Positions 1 through 8,391 of a DNA stretch of 36,180 bases are shown one piece after another. The notes under the pieces were generated by a model. That model made no database searches. It was given only the letters and a program-made list of their open reading frames with translations, and was not told the origin of the DNA. This stretch comes from Kiritimatiellia bacterium (GTDB taxonomy: Bacteria; Verrucomicrobiota; Kiritimatiellia; RFP12; UBA1067), in NCBI GenBank assembly GCA_017544725.1, contig JAFYDR010000170.1:1-36180 (forward strand), written 5' to 3'. Both the position numbers and the translations under genes were made by a program. Positions within the stretch are counted from its first letter, which is position 1. Each line of letters opens with the position of its first letter.

Positions 1-21
1 CCATGAACATTCCCATGCGCG

Positions 22-81
22 GCGCGGGCGAGTTAGCCCGCGCTCTAAAGACAAGTTGTTTTTGTAAGTTGTTTCTGTTTC
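22..81 (+). repeat. dispersed palindromic repeat, copy A
   Basis: The first part is a perfect hairpin: stem GCGCGGGC, six-base loop GAGTTA, stem GCCCGCGC. The following roughly 40 bases (AAGACAAGTTGTTT... type) recur nearly unchanged at 4640-4682, again after a hairpin with the same loop. The short phrase AGATGCGCCC lies about 40-50 bases further on in both places, so the repeated block may reach about 100 bp. It resembles a REP-type or other small non-autonomous element. Confidence 0.7.
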
Positions 82-351
82 AAACGAGAACTGAACTGGT
101 GGCGGAAAACGTAGATGCGCCCTGTTGTGCGAACCAGTTCTGAATTATGAGTTCGGAGCTAACATCGACATTTCATCACGTAACGCCGCTGAGGTTCGCG
201 TGAGACCGAGACTGCGTTCGATTCCTATCGACCGCTATCGAATCTCACGAGACATACGACGCGCGGCAAGCTTACCCAGCCTAACCAGCTTAATACGCAA
301 GCGGCTCTGCCGCCCTCTCGTCACTCGTCATTCTTCATTCGTCATTTTTCA

Positions 352-370
352 TTGCCGCCATTGGCGGCAA
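352..370. other. hairpin behind the membrane-protein gene
   Basis: A perfect 8-bp inverted repeat (TTGCCGCC / GGCGGCAA with a 3-base loop) lies 10 bases past the stop codon of the minus-strand membrane protein. It has no T-run after it on either strand, so it is not a classical intrinsic terminator. On the minus strand it continues into TGAAAAATGA; the same GGCGGCA-TGAAAAATGA pairing recurs near base 9275, so the hairpin belongs to a repeat family. Confidence 0.5.
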
Positions 371-380
371 CTCATCCGCT

Positions 381-1259
381 TCACTCGGTCAAGCGCAGAG
401 CGTAGTTCATCACAACGGCATTGTAGATGAATGCGAGGATTCCCCAAAAGAGGAAGAGGAGGACACATCCGGTTGTTGCAAACGTGATGTTCGTTAGGAG
501 AAAAATGAGGATTAAATCTACCAGCGTATAACCGCCCAGTGTCAAGGCGTTGACGGTGTTCGACCGTTTCGCAACCAGCCGACGAATCCACGGCAACGTC
601 ACGATCGGCAGCAACAGAATCGTCATGAGGCAGATGAGCCGATGCGTGGATTTTCCTATTTCCGATTTTTCGGTGGATGCCGAAGTCGGCACCGCATCGA
701 TCGTATTTTCCACGAATTCGCCTTCGCAGATCGTAGTTCCGAACGGAACCTGCAACAGCATCCATTTCCCTTTTAGAGCCGCGCCTTCACCGATCGACTC
801 GAAGCGTTCCACCTTACCCCACAACACACTATCCGTACCGGGACCCGCATATTTCACCGCCGCGCTTGCTGAGGCACAGGAGGCTTCGCGCATCCTCAGC
901 AACGACCGCACTTTTTCGCCGAATCGTCTGTCCGCCAGCGTCAACACACCGGTCTCATCTATGACCGCCCGAAATGCATCGGTCACACAGTCGGTCGGAT
1001 CGTTGGCGAAATGAACCAACCGCACGCTCTGCAACTGACCTCGCTCCGATCGGATTTTGACGATTGCATTCTCCGCCATCCGGTGCGCCATCTGCTTTCG
1101 TTGCTCATCTGTCTGCGGTTTCTCCGGTCCCAGCCGCCACCACAGAAAACATCCGATTCCGGACAACAGAACAATCAGGCAGACGCGAAGTCCGAATATT
1201 AGGGAAGCGTGTCGAGAAAGCGCACGGTCCGTTTCGCGATGAGAACGGAAAAGACTCAT
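381..1259 (-). CDS. membrane protein of unknown function, third gene of kinase operon
   Basis: A 292-residue protein I do not recognise. One hydrophobic segment lies near residues 20-42 (LIFGLRVCLIVLLSGIGC), followed by a soluble stretch of about 150 residues, and then three hydrophobic segments close to the C terminus (about 205-285). It would sit in the inner membrane with the middle domain on one side. Its ATG overlaps the stop of the upstream AAA ATPase gene by four bases (ATGA), so it is translationally coupled and is the last gene of the kinase-ATPase-membrane protein operon. By context it may be a target or partner of the kinase or the ATPase; that is inference only. No catalytic motif is visible. 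Confidence 0.75.
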   Translation of the reverse strand: MSLFRSHRETDRALSRHASLIFGLRVCLIVLLSGIGCFLWWRLGPEKPQTDEQRKQMAHRMAENAIVKIRSERGQLQSVRLVHFANDPTDCVTDAFRAVIDETGVLTLADRRFGEKVRSLLRMREASCASASAAVKYAGPGTDSVLWGKVERFESIGEGAALKGKWMLLQVPFGTTICEGEFVENTIDAVPTSASTEKSEIGKSTHRLICLMTILLLPIVTLPWIRRLVAKRSNTVNALTLGGYTLVDLILIFLLTNITFATTGCVLLFLFWGILAFIYNAVVMNYALRLTE

Positions 1260-2668
1260 TTGAACCCTCCGCCCGAAGCGAATTCTCGATTCCGACGCAC
1301 AAGGTCAGCCGCCGTCTGCGAGATCGGCGGGGTTTCCCGGCAAGCATCCTCCAGATCCTGCCAAGTAATCGGTTCGACCGCCTGCCACGCCGTGGTATCT
1401 GCGTCTTTGTCCAACACACCGCGCCGGGCAACCCAACGACGAGCCGCCTTCATTTTCGCCTTGTGGCACACGCCACCCTTGGCGCACAGGTCAGCCCCGC
1501 TGTACCCATCCGTCTCTTCCACCAACTTCTCCAGATTCACATCGGGGGCCAACGGCGTATCCGCTAGGGAGAGTTCCAGCAACTTCTGGCGATCTGCCCG
1601 TTCCGGCAATCCCACATAGACAGCCTCACTCAAACGCCCGCTTCTTGTGATTGCGGGATCGAGTGTCCACGGCAGATTCGTTGCCATCAGGACAAAAAAC
1701 TGTGAATCTTTCGACGAGGCGAATCCGTCCAATTCCACGAGGAACTGTTCCACCAAACAAACCTTTTGGTCATCCCTCCGCGAGAGGATCGCATTGCACT
1801 CGTCCAGAAAGATGACGCATTTCCCGTACGAGCGGGCGGCGCGGAAAAGCTCCGCCACATTCTTTTCGCTCTCCCCCACATATTTGCTCTTCAGATTGTC
1901 GCATTTCACATCCAGGAAAGGCATCCCCATCTCGTTCGCGACCGCCTTCGCAAACAATGTCTTGCCTGTTCCCGGAGGCCCGTACAACAATAACCCCGTT
2001 CCGGGCGCGGCACGCAACGTCTGGTAAATATCGGGATGATTAACAGGATTGACCAGTGCGTCCAGCACAACAGCCTTTGCGGATTCCAATCCGATCACAT
2101 CCGCCAGTCTCACCTCGTCGGGTTTCGTTGCCACCCATTTGGACGCAGATGGATCCTCACTGACCTCGACCTTGACAGCGGATATGGCAGCAGCCTGTCG
2201 CGACTGGGGTTTTGCGGCGGGCGCAGCCTCGGTCTTTCCCTCCGCGATTTCCGTAGCCAGTTGTTCCGTCATCGTCTCCAACGAAACGGGCGTATAGGTA
2301 ACATCCACCGCATCCGGCAGTGACACGGAAGAAAACTTCGACAGCAACTCGGACGATTCCGCCAGCGAGGCGTCCGTATCCAAACAGTCCAATTGACGCG
2401 AAACCTCCTCCAGCTGTGCCAGACGCGCGTTCAGTTTGGCGAGCGTCGCGTCATTCGCCTGCACAGCCGCGAGTTGGCGTTGCAAATCCGCCTCGCGCTT
2501 TTCGCGAAGGGCGGCACGAGCAGATTCCCACGCCGCGTCACGCGCCTTGCGCAAGTCATCACACTTCATCCGCGTATCTTCGACCGCGTTCATCACCTCG
2601 CGTATTGCACGCCGCCTCCGACGACGGTTCTCGCGCTTTCTTTCAGCTGCCGACATGAAAAGTCCCAT
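1256..2668 (-). CDS. AAA ATPase, VPS4/katanin-like, with N-terminal coiled coil
   Basis: 470 residues. The N-terminal part (about 8-115) is rich in Arg, Glu and Ala and is predicted coiled coil. The C-terminal half is a single AAA module: Walker A GPPGTGKT at 230-237, Walker B VIFLDE at 285-290, a sensor-1 ATN and a VPS4-like GYSGADL helix. Such proteins are hexameric unfoldases or remodelers; the substrate is unknown. The start is set by a strong GGGAGGTGG ribosome site 5 bases ahead. The gene lies about 90 bases downstream of the Ser/Thr kinase gene and overlaps the membrane-protein gene by four bases, so the ATPase may be regulated by phosphorylation or act on the membrane partner (inference). 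The ATPase call is firm, the role is not. Confidence 0.88.
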   Translation of the reverse strand: MGLFMSAAERKRENRRRRRRAIREVMNAVEDTRMKCDDLRKARDAAWESARAALREKREADLQRQLAAVQANDATLAKLNARLAQLEEVSRQLDCLDTDASLAESSELLSKFSSVSLPDAVDVTYTPVSLETMTEQLATEIAEGKTEAAPAAKPQSRQAAAISAVKVEVSEDPSASKWVATKPDEVRLADVIGLESAKAVVLDALVNPVNHPDIYQTLRAAPGTGLLLYGPPGTGKTLFAKAVANEMGMPFLDVKCDNLKSKYVGESEKNVAELFRAARSYGKCVIFLDECNAILSRRDDQKVCLVEQFLVELDGFASSKDSQFFVLMATNLPWTLDPAITRSGRLSEAVYVGLPERADRQKLLELSLADTPLAPDVNLEKLVEETDGYSGADLCAKGGVCHKAKMKAARRWVARRGVLDKDADTTAWQAVEPITWQDLEDACRETPPISQTAADLVRRNREFASGGGFK

Positions 2669-2760
2669 TACCCACCTCCCGAAAACAATCCAAAAAAATT
2701 TCCCTTCGGTCTGTTCCGCCTATTCCCGAATGCCCACGCTTCACTCACCTGACTCAATGA

Positions 2761-4227
2761 TCAGAGAATGTGCTTCGTGATCAGATAGACGAATACGAGA
2801 GAAGCAATCGCGGACACCAGAATCGCCTTCTCCCGAAACGTTGCCCCTCTGGCCACACGGCGCGAATCCATCCACGCGAACCACTTTTTGCAAGAGTTCG
2901 AAAGATAGAGAAAGGCGCCACCAAAGATGAAAAGGAATACACTAGCGAGAGCCCGAGCGCTCTTCATCCCGAACTTCAGCCCCTCTGCCAAATTAAAGAA
3001 GAAGACGGAGAGAAGCAAACTGGGAGAGGCAACCAGCCACGCCTCCGTCATGTCATCCACATCACCGTCCTCTCTACTCACCACCAAAGCCGCCACGATT
3101 CCTGCAAGCAGAAGCGCCCAGGCAAACACGTTACTGACAATCCTCAATCCGGAGACCAGCATCGGCATGGGTACAAAATCTTCCCCTTCTGAGGAAGGAG
3201 GATTACCGCCCCGACGGAGAGAGAAAATCTTGCGAAAAATCGAGACGATATCGCGTCCTCCGCCGAATGCTCCCACTTTAGCAGTGAGATCGTGCAAAGG
3301 GTCCACTTTAGGATGAGTATCCGCCTTCTCTTGCGCCGCAACTCGAGAGGTGCTTCCCTCTTCCCGTTTCTGCGAATCGCCTGCTGCACCCTTTTGTTTC
3401 GCACCGTTCAACACTGCGGCGCAGGTCGAGGGACGATCTCCCGGCGTCTTCGAAAGCCCCGCCATCACGGATGCCGCGATTCCAATTCCGGAAGGCAATG
3501 GTTGCGGAGTTTCGTTGAGGATTTGGTATTCGACCTGTCCCCGGGAGAACGGAGGTTCTCCCTTCAGACATTCGTACGCCATTGCGGCGAAACTGTAGAT
3601 GTCCTGCGGAGCCGCCGGGCTGCCGCCCTTCAATTGTTCCGGCGACATATAAAGTAGCGTACCGCTGGAAGACTTGCCTGTCATCCGTGTCATGGTTTCT
3701 TGAATTTCGCGCGCGATGCCGAAATCCAGCACATACGGCGTTCCGTCCTCTCCCAGCATCACGTTCGCGGGCTTTACATCACGGTGTGCCACCCCCTTGC
3801 CATGCGCGTAGTCCAGTGCGTCGGCAACAGGCTTTAGAATGCGAACCGTCTCCTCTTCCGAGAGTGTCCCCTTCTCAGCCAGATAGTCATCAAGCGTCCG
3901 TCCTTGCACATAGTCCATCACCAAAAACGGATTCCCCTCGTTCTCCTCGAAAGCTCGGAGAGCGACAATGTTCGAATGCACAAGCTTCAGAGAGACCAAC
4001 GCTTCCGACTTCAACTGGGCGTAGGCGCGCTTGTTTGCGATCAGAATGGAAGGCAACATTTTGAGCGCAACACGCCGATTGTCCAGCTGTTGATCCTCCG
4101 CCAGCCACACCGATCCCATGCCACCCTGACCAAGCTGCCGCACAATACGATACCGCCCCGCGAGAACCGTTCCCGTGTTCCCGCCGTCTATCGTCTGCCT
4201 TGTCTCTTCCAGTTCCCAATCATCCAT
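2761..4227 (-). CDS. membrane Hanks-type Ser/Thr protein kinase
   Basis: 488 residues. The kinase domain spans about 25-285: glycine loop LGQGGMGSV (32-40), catalytic lysine in VALKML (K56), HRDVKPANV (D150), DFG (168-170) and the activation-segment end GTLLYMSPEQ. All key residues are present, so it should be active. A low-complexity linker of about 70 residues leads to several transmembrane segments in the last 130 residues (one at about 365-385, others near 400-425, 430-445 and 470-487), anchoring the kinase with its catalytic part in the cytoplasm. The ATG is chosen because an AAAGG site lies ahead and a good promoter lies between it and a more upstream ATG at 4305. It is the first gene of the operon with the AAA ATPase and the small membrane protein. 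Confidence 0.9.
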   Translation of the reverse strand: MDDWELEETRQTIDGGNTGTVLAGRYRIVRQLGQGGMGSVWLAEDQQLDNRRVALKMLPSILIANKRAYAQLKSEALVSLKLVHSNIVALRAFEENEGNPFLVMDYVQGRTLDDYLAEKGTLSEEETVRILKPVADALDYAHGKGVAHRDVKPANVMLGEDGTPYVLDFGIAREIQETMTRMTGKSSSGTLLYMSPEQLKGGSPAAPQDIYSFAAMAYECLKGEPPFSRGQVEYQILNETPQPLPSGIGIAASVMAGLSKTPGDRPSTCAAVLNGAKQKGAAGDSQKREEGSTSRVAAQEKADTHPKVDPLHDLTAKVGAFGGGRDIVSIFRKIFSLRRGGNPPSSEGEDFVPMPMLVSGLRIVSNVFAWALLLAGIVAALVVSREDGDVDDMTEAWLVASPSLLLSVFFFNLAEGLKFGMKSARALASVFLFIFGGAFLYLSNSCKKWFAWMDSRRVARGATFREKAILVSAIASLVFVYLITKHIL

Positions 4228-4278
4228 TGCGATGTACCTTTCCGAATCCCGGTTTGCGTCACGCGCATACACGTACGT

Positions 4279-4307
4279 AGTATAACACCCACGATTTACC
4301 GGCACAA
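4279..4307 (-). promoter_or_regulatory. probable sigma-70 promoter of the kinase operon
   Basis: Read on the minus strand, TTGTGC and TATACT are separated by 17 bases, about 50 bases ahead of the kinase ATG. The -10 matches five of six consensus bases and the -35 keeps TTG. Its position excludes the longer upstream kinase start. Confidence 0.5.
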
Positions 4308-5041
4308 GACGAAAGTTCGAAATGTGCCTGTTTTTGTTGAGCTTTTAGCTTTTGGCTATCTGCTTCTAGGAGTCTAGAGAAGCAATTTCAAAACCTCAGA
4401 CCCCACGAAATGGTTTTTCAAGAAATTCGCGATTTTCAGTGCATTCTGCAGTCGAAAAATCAGGACGCTTAGGCGTATCCGTATAACCCCATCTCATGCG
4501 CACGAGAGGATTTTGGAAACAACCAGAACAACTTGAAGACAACATTTGAAAGAGGTCGCGGACCAACCAGTCCGCGCATGGCTTCTTCTTTGCCTGTAAC
4601 TTGCAGCTATGGAGAACCGTGTACTACGCGGACGAGTTAGCCCGCGCTCGAAAGACAAGTTGTTTTGTAAGTTGTTTCTGTTGTTTTCATTTTCAAAAGG
4701 CGATGGTGAATTACGCAGATGCGCCCGCCCATTTTTCGGGGTGAAATTGCCGATTGTTGGTGGCAATCGGGAGTGGCTTGACCGTTCGTTCACCGTCACC
4801 GCAAAAACAACCCGATGTTTCGGCGTCACTCAAGGCAATTGCCCTCCCGAATATGTCTCACGCCAAGTTCGTACGCGAAGTTCTGCTTTTAGAATTACGG
4901 ACACAGCGGACTATGCGTGGGACAAACAAGCATGTTTTTACTATTGACTCTCACTGAATACACGGAATGCACTCGCGAGTTTCCTGAAAACCATTCCGTG
5001 AGTTCCGTATATTCCGTAGTTTGGAAATTACCTCGAAAATA
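4308..5041. other. intergenic region with hairpin repeats, no gene seen
   Basis: This stretch lies between the divergent backs of the kinase operon and the acyl-CoA dehydrogenase terminator. I see no ORF with a ribosome site. It contains hairpin repeats around 4557-4682, a phrase ATATGTCTCACGCCAAGTTC at about 4853 that partly recurs at about 7340 (ATATATCTCACGCAAAGTTC), and short repeats ACGGAAT / CCGTGAGTTCCGTAT near 4970-5020. These look like accumulated non-coding repeat families. Confidence 0.55.
4557..4682 (+). repeat. dispersed palindromic repeat, copy B (two hairpins)
   Basis: The first hairpin (4557-4576) has the perfect stem CGCGGAC / GTCCGCG with loop CAACCA. The second (4628-4645) has the loop GAGTTA and a six-pair stem with one mismatch. 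From the second hairpin onward the sequence matches copy A at 22-81 nearly base for base. The paired hairpins resemble the organisation of REP/BIME elements. Confidence 0.65.
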
Positions 5042-5071
5042 AAACGGGACGGCGAATTCGCCGTCCCGTTT
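5042..5071 (-). terminator. intrinsic terminator of the acyl-CoA dehydrogenase gene
   Basis: A 30-base perfect palindrome: arm AAACGGGACGGCG, centre AATT, complementary arm. Read on the minus strand it lies about 20 bases past the stop codon and is followed by TTTTATTTT, the expected U-rich tail. A stem this long and uninterrupted makes the call strong. Confidence 0.88.
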
Positions 5072-5093
5072 CCGAATGAATCGGAACTCCGAT

Positions 5094-7172
5094 TTACGCC
5101 TGGGGATAATCCAGTGCTTCCGGAATCATGATGGTCGTCAGGTCGTGCGCAACACGGTCTTTCGCCAGACGGAAGCCCGCGAGAGCCGCGTTCGCCTGCG
5201 CGACAATCTTCGCGAACGGCGCAACCGCATCCTCGTCTGTCGCGGCGTGATACCCGTAAACCAGCTCGTTGCAAATACGCAACGTCTCACCGGCGGCGCG
5301 ACCGATCTGCACATGGGCGAGATCAGTGAAGGTGTTGACATACCCTTCCGCTTCCGGACCGATCACCGGATGTTCTGCACCCTTGGCGGCGAGTTCGCGG
5401 ACATCCTGAACAAAGCAGTGAACCGCGCAGAGCCACGCAAGGGAATCGGCCAAGGCGAAAACGACGCCGTGACGCTGTCCGTTGCCGAGCAACTTGCCTT
5501 CGTCGTCCTTCGTCTTCTTCGTGTACTCGTACGTCCACTGCCAAGCCTCGAACGCGGCGGCGAGTGCCGCATATCCGTTTCCGGGCTGCTCCGCATCCAA
5601 GCGACGCAGCTCGACAATCCAGAGACGCACTTGCTCCTGGAAGACGGGCGACGCCATGCAGACGCTGATCTGGCGGCGTTGCACCACTTCGGGTCCCTCG
5701 TAGGTCGCCTCAAGCTGAGCATCCACCCACTTGTTGAAGAGGAATCCCGGACAGTCCTCGGTAATGCCGTAACCGCCCATCATGCTGACGGCCTCGCGCA
5801 TCATCGTTGCGCCCCAGCCAGTATCCCACAACTTGCAAGCGGGGCAGAGAATGTTGTTGACCGCACCGTACCGAACGTACTGCACGAGTGTGTCGTTCTG
5901 CAGCTCGTCGATGCGTGCCTGATTCCGTTCGCCCTTCGGCGCCTGCAACAGCTGAAGCAGCTCGATGGCATCCGATTGCGGCTGACGCAACGCCTTGAGC
6001 ATCGCACGCCCAGATCCCGCGCCCTGCGCGTTCAGAATTTCCTTCGCCTTCTCATCGATCGGCATCGCCTCGTCGTAAGAGCGCGCAATAGCGAAACCGA
6101 GAGAGGCTGCCGCCTCGCCCGTCGCCCACACATCGGCCAAACGCTGTACCGCGTCTTCCTTCATCTGAATACCCTGGTCGTAACGAGGAGACCCCGCGTC
6201 AACCCCAGCCGCACCACGGAAACGTCCGCGCTGGTAACGGATCACCGGCTCGATGGCGGAAAGAAGCTTCGCCGCAGTCATCACGCCAACCGTCACGCGG
6301 GTACGGGCAAACACAGCCTCGATAATCTCGCTGTGCGTCAGGTTCGGCACGATCACGCCGTCCTTGATGGTGTAGCCGCCGATGATACGGCTGGCGGGAA
6401 CCGTCAACGAGAGAATCGGATCATGCGTGTTGGAGAGCTGGTGCACCTGCTTCAACGTAGGCGAGCCACGATCATACAGACCGGGATCGGTCGCTTCCAA
6501 AATCACCATGCAGGAGGTCTTGATCCGGGGATCCCCAGTATCGACCGCAGCCGTCACGAAGTCGGCAACCGCCATGTTCGTGATGAAACGACCGCGCTTC
6601 TCGACCTTGAGCATCGGCTCCTGACCTTCTTCCCACTTCTCGACGCTGATGCGTCCGCACATCACGCCCGTCTCCACGCCCACGTAGGGAAGCGGCTCGG
6701 TCAATGCGAAAGAACCGCGCCAGACCTTGCGGTCTTCGCCCGGCTGTGCCGGGGCGCAAAGCCTCATGTAACGCTCACGCTGTTCTGGTGTCCCCTTCTC
6801 AACGATCGGTCCAAGCGCGAGATTGTTGACCAGACTGGTCGTCGCCGCACCACCGTCCACCCATGCCAGCTCGAACGCAAGCAGGGCAAGTGCGAAATTC
6901 CGCGGACCGTCAATGATGCCGCCGTATTCCATGTCCAGTCCCGCCGCAGTAATACCGGAATCATCGAACGCCTGATACATCGCGTTCTTCGCATCCGTCC
7001 ATTCGTGCGTGTTCCGTTGTCCGTCCGCGACCAGTTTCGCGACCAGCCCACGCGCGACCGACCGCGCGCCCTGTACCGCCATCTGGATATCAAAGCGATC
7101 CGAATAACGCCACATGATCTGACGCACCTCGTCGCCGGGAAGCATTTTCATCGTCTGTCTGGAATTATCCAT
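5094..7172 (-). CDS. acyl-CoA dehydrogenase family protein, long form
   Basis: 692 residues, much longer than the usual ~380-residue short-chain enzymes. The family signature is visible: an N-terminal/middle region with ALAFELAWVDGGAATT-like helix and SFALTEPLPYVG (flavin/substrate strand), then the C-terminal helical part with MMGGYGITEDCPGF (about 462-475) and ATYEGPEVVQRR (about 488-499), which holds the catalytic-base-type YEG motif. About 170 more residues follow as a C-terminal helical extension. It should oxidise an acyl-CoA using FAD and pass electrons to ETF; the substrate cannot be read from sequence. The start was chosen at MDNSRQT because an AAAGGTG site lies 8 bases ahead; the upstream in-frame extension looks non-coding. 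It stands alone, with no other beta-oxidation gene or ETF beside it. Confidence 0.88.
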   Translation of the reverse strand: MDNSRQTMKMLPGDEVRQIMWRYSDRFDIQMAVQGARSVARGLVAKLVADGQRNTHEWTDAKNAMYQAFDDSGITAAGLDMEYGGIIDGPRNFALALLAFELAWVDGGAATTSLVNNLALGPIVEKGTPEQRERYMRLCAPAQPGEDRKVWRGSFALTEPLPYVGVETGVMCGRISVEKWEEGQEPMLKVEKRGRFITNMAVADFVTAAVDTGDPRIKTSCMVILEATDPGLYDRGSPTLKQVHQLSNTHDPILSLTVPASRIIGGYTIKDGVIVPNLTHSEIIEAVFARTRVTVGVMTAAKLLSAIEPVIRYQRGRFRGAAGVDAGSPRYDQGIQMKEDAVQRLADVWATGEAAASLGFAIARSYDEAMPIDEKAKEILNAQGAGSGRAMLKALRQPQSDAIELLQLLQAPKGERNQARIDELQNDTLVQYVRYGAVNNILCPACKLWDTGWGATMMREAVSMMGGYGITEDCPGFLFNKWVDAQLEATYEGPEVVQRRQISVCMASPVFQEQVRLWIVELRRLDAEQPGNGYAALAAAFEAWQWTYEYTKKTKDDEGKLLGNGQRHGVVFALADSLAWLCAVHCFVQDVRELAAKGAEHPVIGPEAEGYVNTFTDLAHVQIGRAAGETLRICNELVYGYHAATDEDAVAPFAKIVAQANAALAGFRLAKDRVAHDLTTIMIPEALDYPQA

Positions 7173-7208
7173 CTCAAAACACCTTTCATTCAAGCTGTAA
7201 GTGCAAGC

Positions 7209-7214
7209 AGTATA
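7209..7214 (-). promoter_or_regulatory. possible -10 box of the acyl-CoA dehydrogenase gene
   Basis: TATACT on the minus strand lies 37 bases ahead of the chosen ATG. The matching -35 region (TTTCTT) is poor, so this is tentative. Confidence 0.35.
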
Positions 7215-7411
7215 GCAGAAATCGAGAACAGAAGAAAGACGAAGATGAAAAAATTTACCATCCACGCGGAATAGAAATTGTGGGAATGTTGACACCAGGA
7301 AATTTCCAAATACAGATGGAGGTAGTTACCCCCCAAAATATATCTCACGCAAAGTTCTCAGCACATGTCACTGCATGATGCGATGCCCACCCGCTTCGTG
7401 CCAGTTCTGTC
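7215..7411. other. divergent intergenic region, no gene seen
   Basis: About 200 bases between the minus-strand dehydrogenase promoter area and the plus-strand promoter of the Tat-exported protein. I see only an AT-rich stretch, the recurrent phrase ATATCTCACGCAAAGTTC (partner near 4853) and no ORF with a ribosome site. Confidence 0.5.
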
Positions 7412-7441
7412 TTGCCACACAGGATTAGAATCGGTTACAAT
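7412..7441 (+). promoter_or_regulatory. probable sigma-70 promoter of the Tat-exported protein
   Basis: TTGCCA and TACAAT, each five of six consensus bases, are 18 bases apart. The -10 box ends 44 bases ahead of the chosen start codon. Confidence 0.55.
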
Positions 7442-7485
7442 GACTTTGTCTGGTTTACGTCAGATTAGAATGAAGGATGAACAAG

Positions 7486-8352
7486 ATGAATTGGTCGAGA
7501 CGTGATTTTTTAGGTAGCGCGGGGTTGTTCGCGGCAACAACGGCAATCGGTCAATCGGTTGCGACGAAAACGTCGGAAACGGCATTTCCGTCACCTCTAA
7601 TCGTAGGAACTTTTGATCCCAAAGGAGGTCACATTCAAGGTGCCTGCGTCTCTGACGATGCGATCTACCTCTCGCAGATGACTTGTATTTACAAGTTTGA
7701 CTGGACGGGAAATCTTTTGAAACGGCTTCCGGTGATTTCCCACACGGGCGACCTTTGCTTCTACAAGGGAGAAATCTATACCTCCGTCTCCGTCTATCAT
7801 AACGCGAGAAAATGCAAGGGACTGATCCAGGTCTTCGATGCGGATTTGAACTTCGTGCGGGAAAAGGAGTTGGAACGTGGAACCGACGGCGTGACCATAC
7901 TGAACGGTGTCCTCTATCTGGGGATGGGATCGGTGGGACAGGTCGGCAGCAAGCCGCACCGCGAAAATCTAGTCGGTAGATTTCGTCCGGAGACACTGGA
8001 AGAAATCGACCGCAAACCGATCGACTGCGGAATGGAAACATGCTTTGGTGCGCAGAACATCACGACGGACGGAAAAGACCTGTATTTCTCCTTCTATCCG
8101 GCGAAGCGCGGCGATCCGCCACTGGCGATCTTCCACGCCGACCTCACATTCGATCGGATGATCTCTGTGAAGCAGTCGCCGAACAACGGTTTCGACCTTC
8201 TGCCAAAGCGTCTCGCTGCCGGACATCCCCGTTTCCTGCGTGTGCAGACCTTGATGAAGTACGGGGAGAACTCGTTACCTCACGCACGAATCGATTTCAT
8301 CGAGCGAGTCGGTGACAAAATGCGACTGTTGACACCGGAGAACACGAAATAA
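7486..8352 (+). CDS. Tat-exported protein of unknown function, possible beta-propeller
   Basis: 288 residues. The N terminus is a clear twin-arginine signal, SRRDFLGSAG followed by a hydrophobic Ala-rich stretch, so the protein is exported folded. After that the pattern of short strands with polar turns (GDLCFYKGEIYTSVSVY, DGVTILNGVLYLGMG, GKDLYFSFYP) suggests a small beta-propeller-like fold. No cofactor or catalytic motif is seen. The ATG at 7486 is preferred because GAAGGA lies 8 bases ahead; another in-frame ATG lies three codons upstream. It is 39 bases ahead of the HAD lipoprotein gene and probably co-transcribed, which would put both products outside the cytoplasm. Function unknown. 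Confidence 0.78.
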   Translation: MNWSRRDFLGSAGLFAATTAIGQSVATKTSETAFPSPLIVGTFDPKGGHIQGACVSDDAIYLSQMTCIYKFDWTGNLLKRLPVISHTGDLCFYKGEIYTSVSVYHNARKCKGLIQVFDADLNFVREKELERGTDGVTILNGVLYLGMGSVGQVGSKPHRENLVGRFRPETLEEIDRKPIDCGMETCFGAQNITTDGKDLYFSFYPAKRGDPPLAIFHADLTFDRMISVKQSPNNGFDLLPKRLAAGHPRFLRVQTLMKYGENSLPHARIDFIERVGDKMRLLTPENTK

Positions 8353-8391
8353 TTCGGAATCGTACGTTCATCGAACGAAAGGAGTTTCACC

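Larger units (their letters stand above)
1..380. other. intergenic region with short repeats, no gene seen
   Basis: I see no convincing gene here; the open frames lack a ribosome site and overlap repeat sequence. It holds a hairpin repeat that recurs near base 4630, a run of CGTCATTC/TTCATT-type short repeats around 318-350, and an 8-bp-stem hairpin just after the stop codon of the membrane-protein gene. It reads as the downstream region of the minus-strand kinase operon plus repeat debris. Confidence 0.6.

Noticed and set aside
4609-4957. Two overlapping frames of 112 and 67 codons between kinase and dehydrogenase genes
   Set aside because: They start inside the dispersed hairpin repeat and have no ribosome site or recognisable sequence.
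5076-7274. A 732-codon open frame antisense to the acyl-CoA dehydrogenase
   Set aside because: It is the mirror of a strongly coding gene with biased third bases; the translation is rich in Arg and His without any family signature, and no ribosome site is present.
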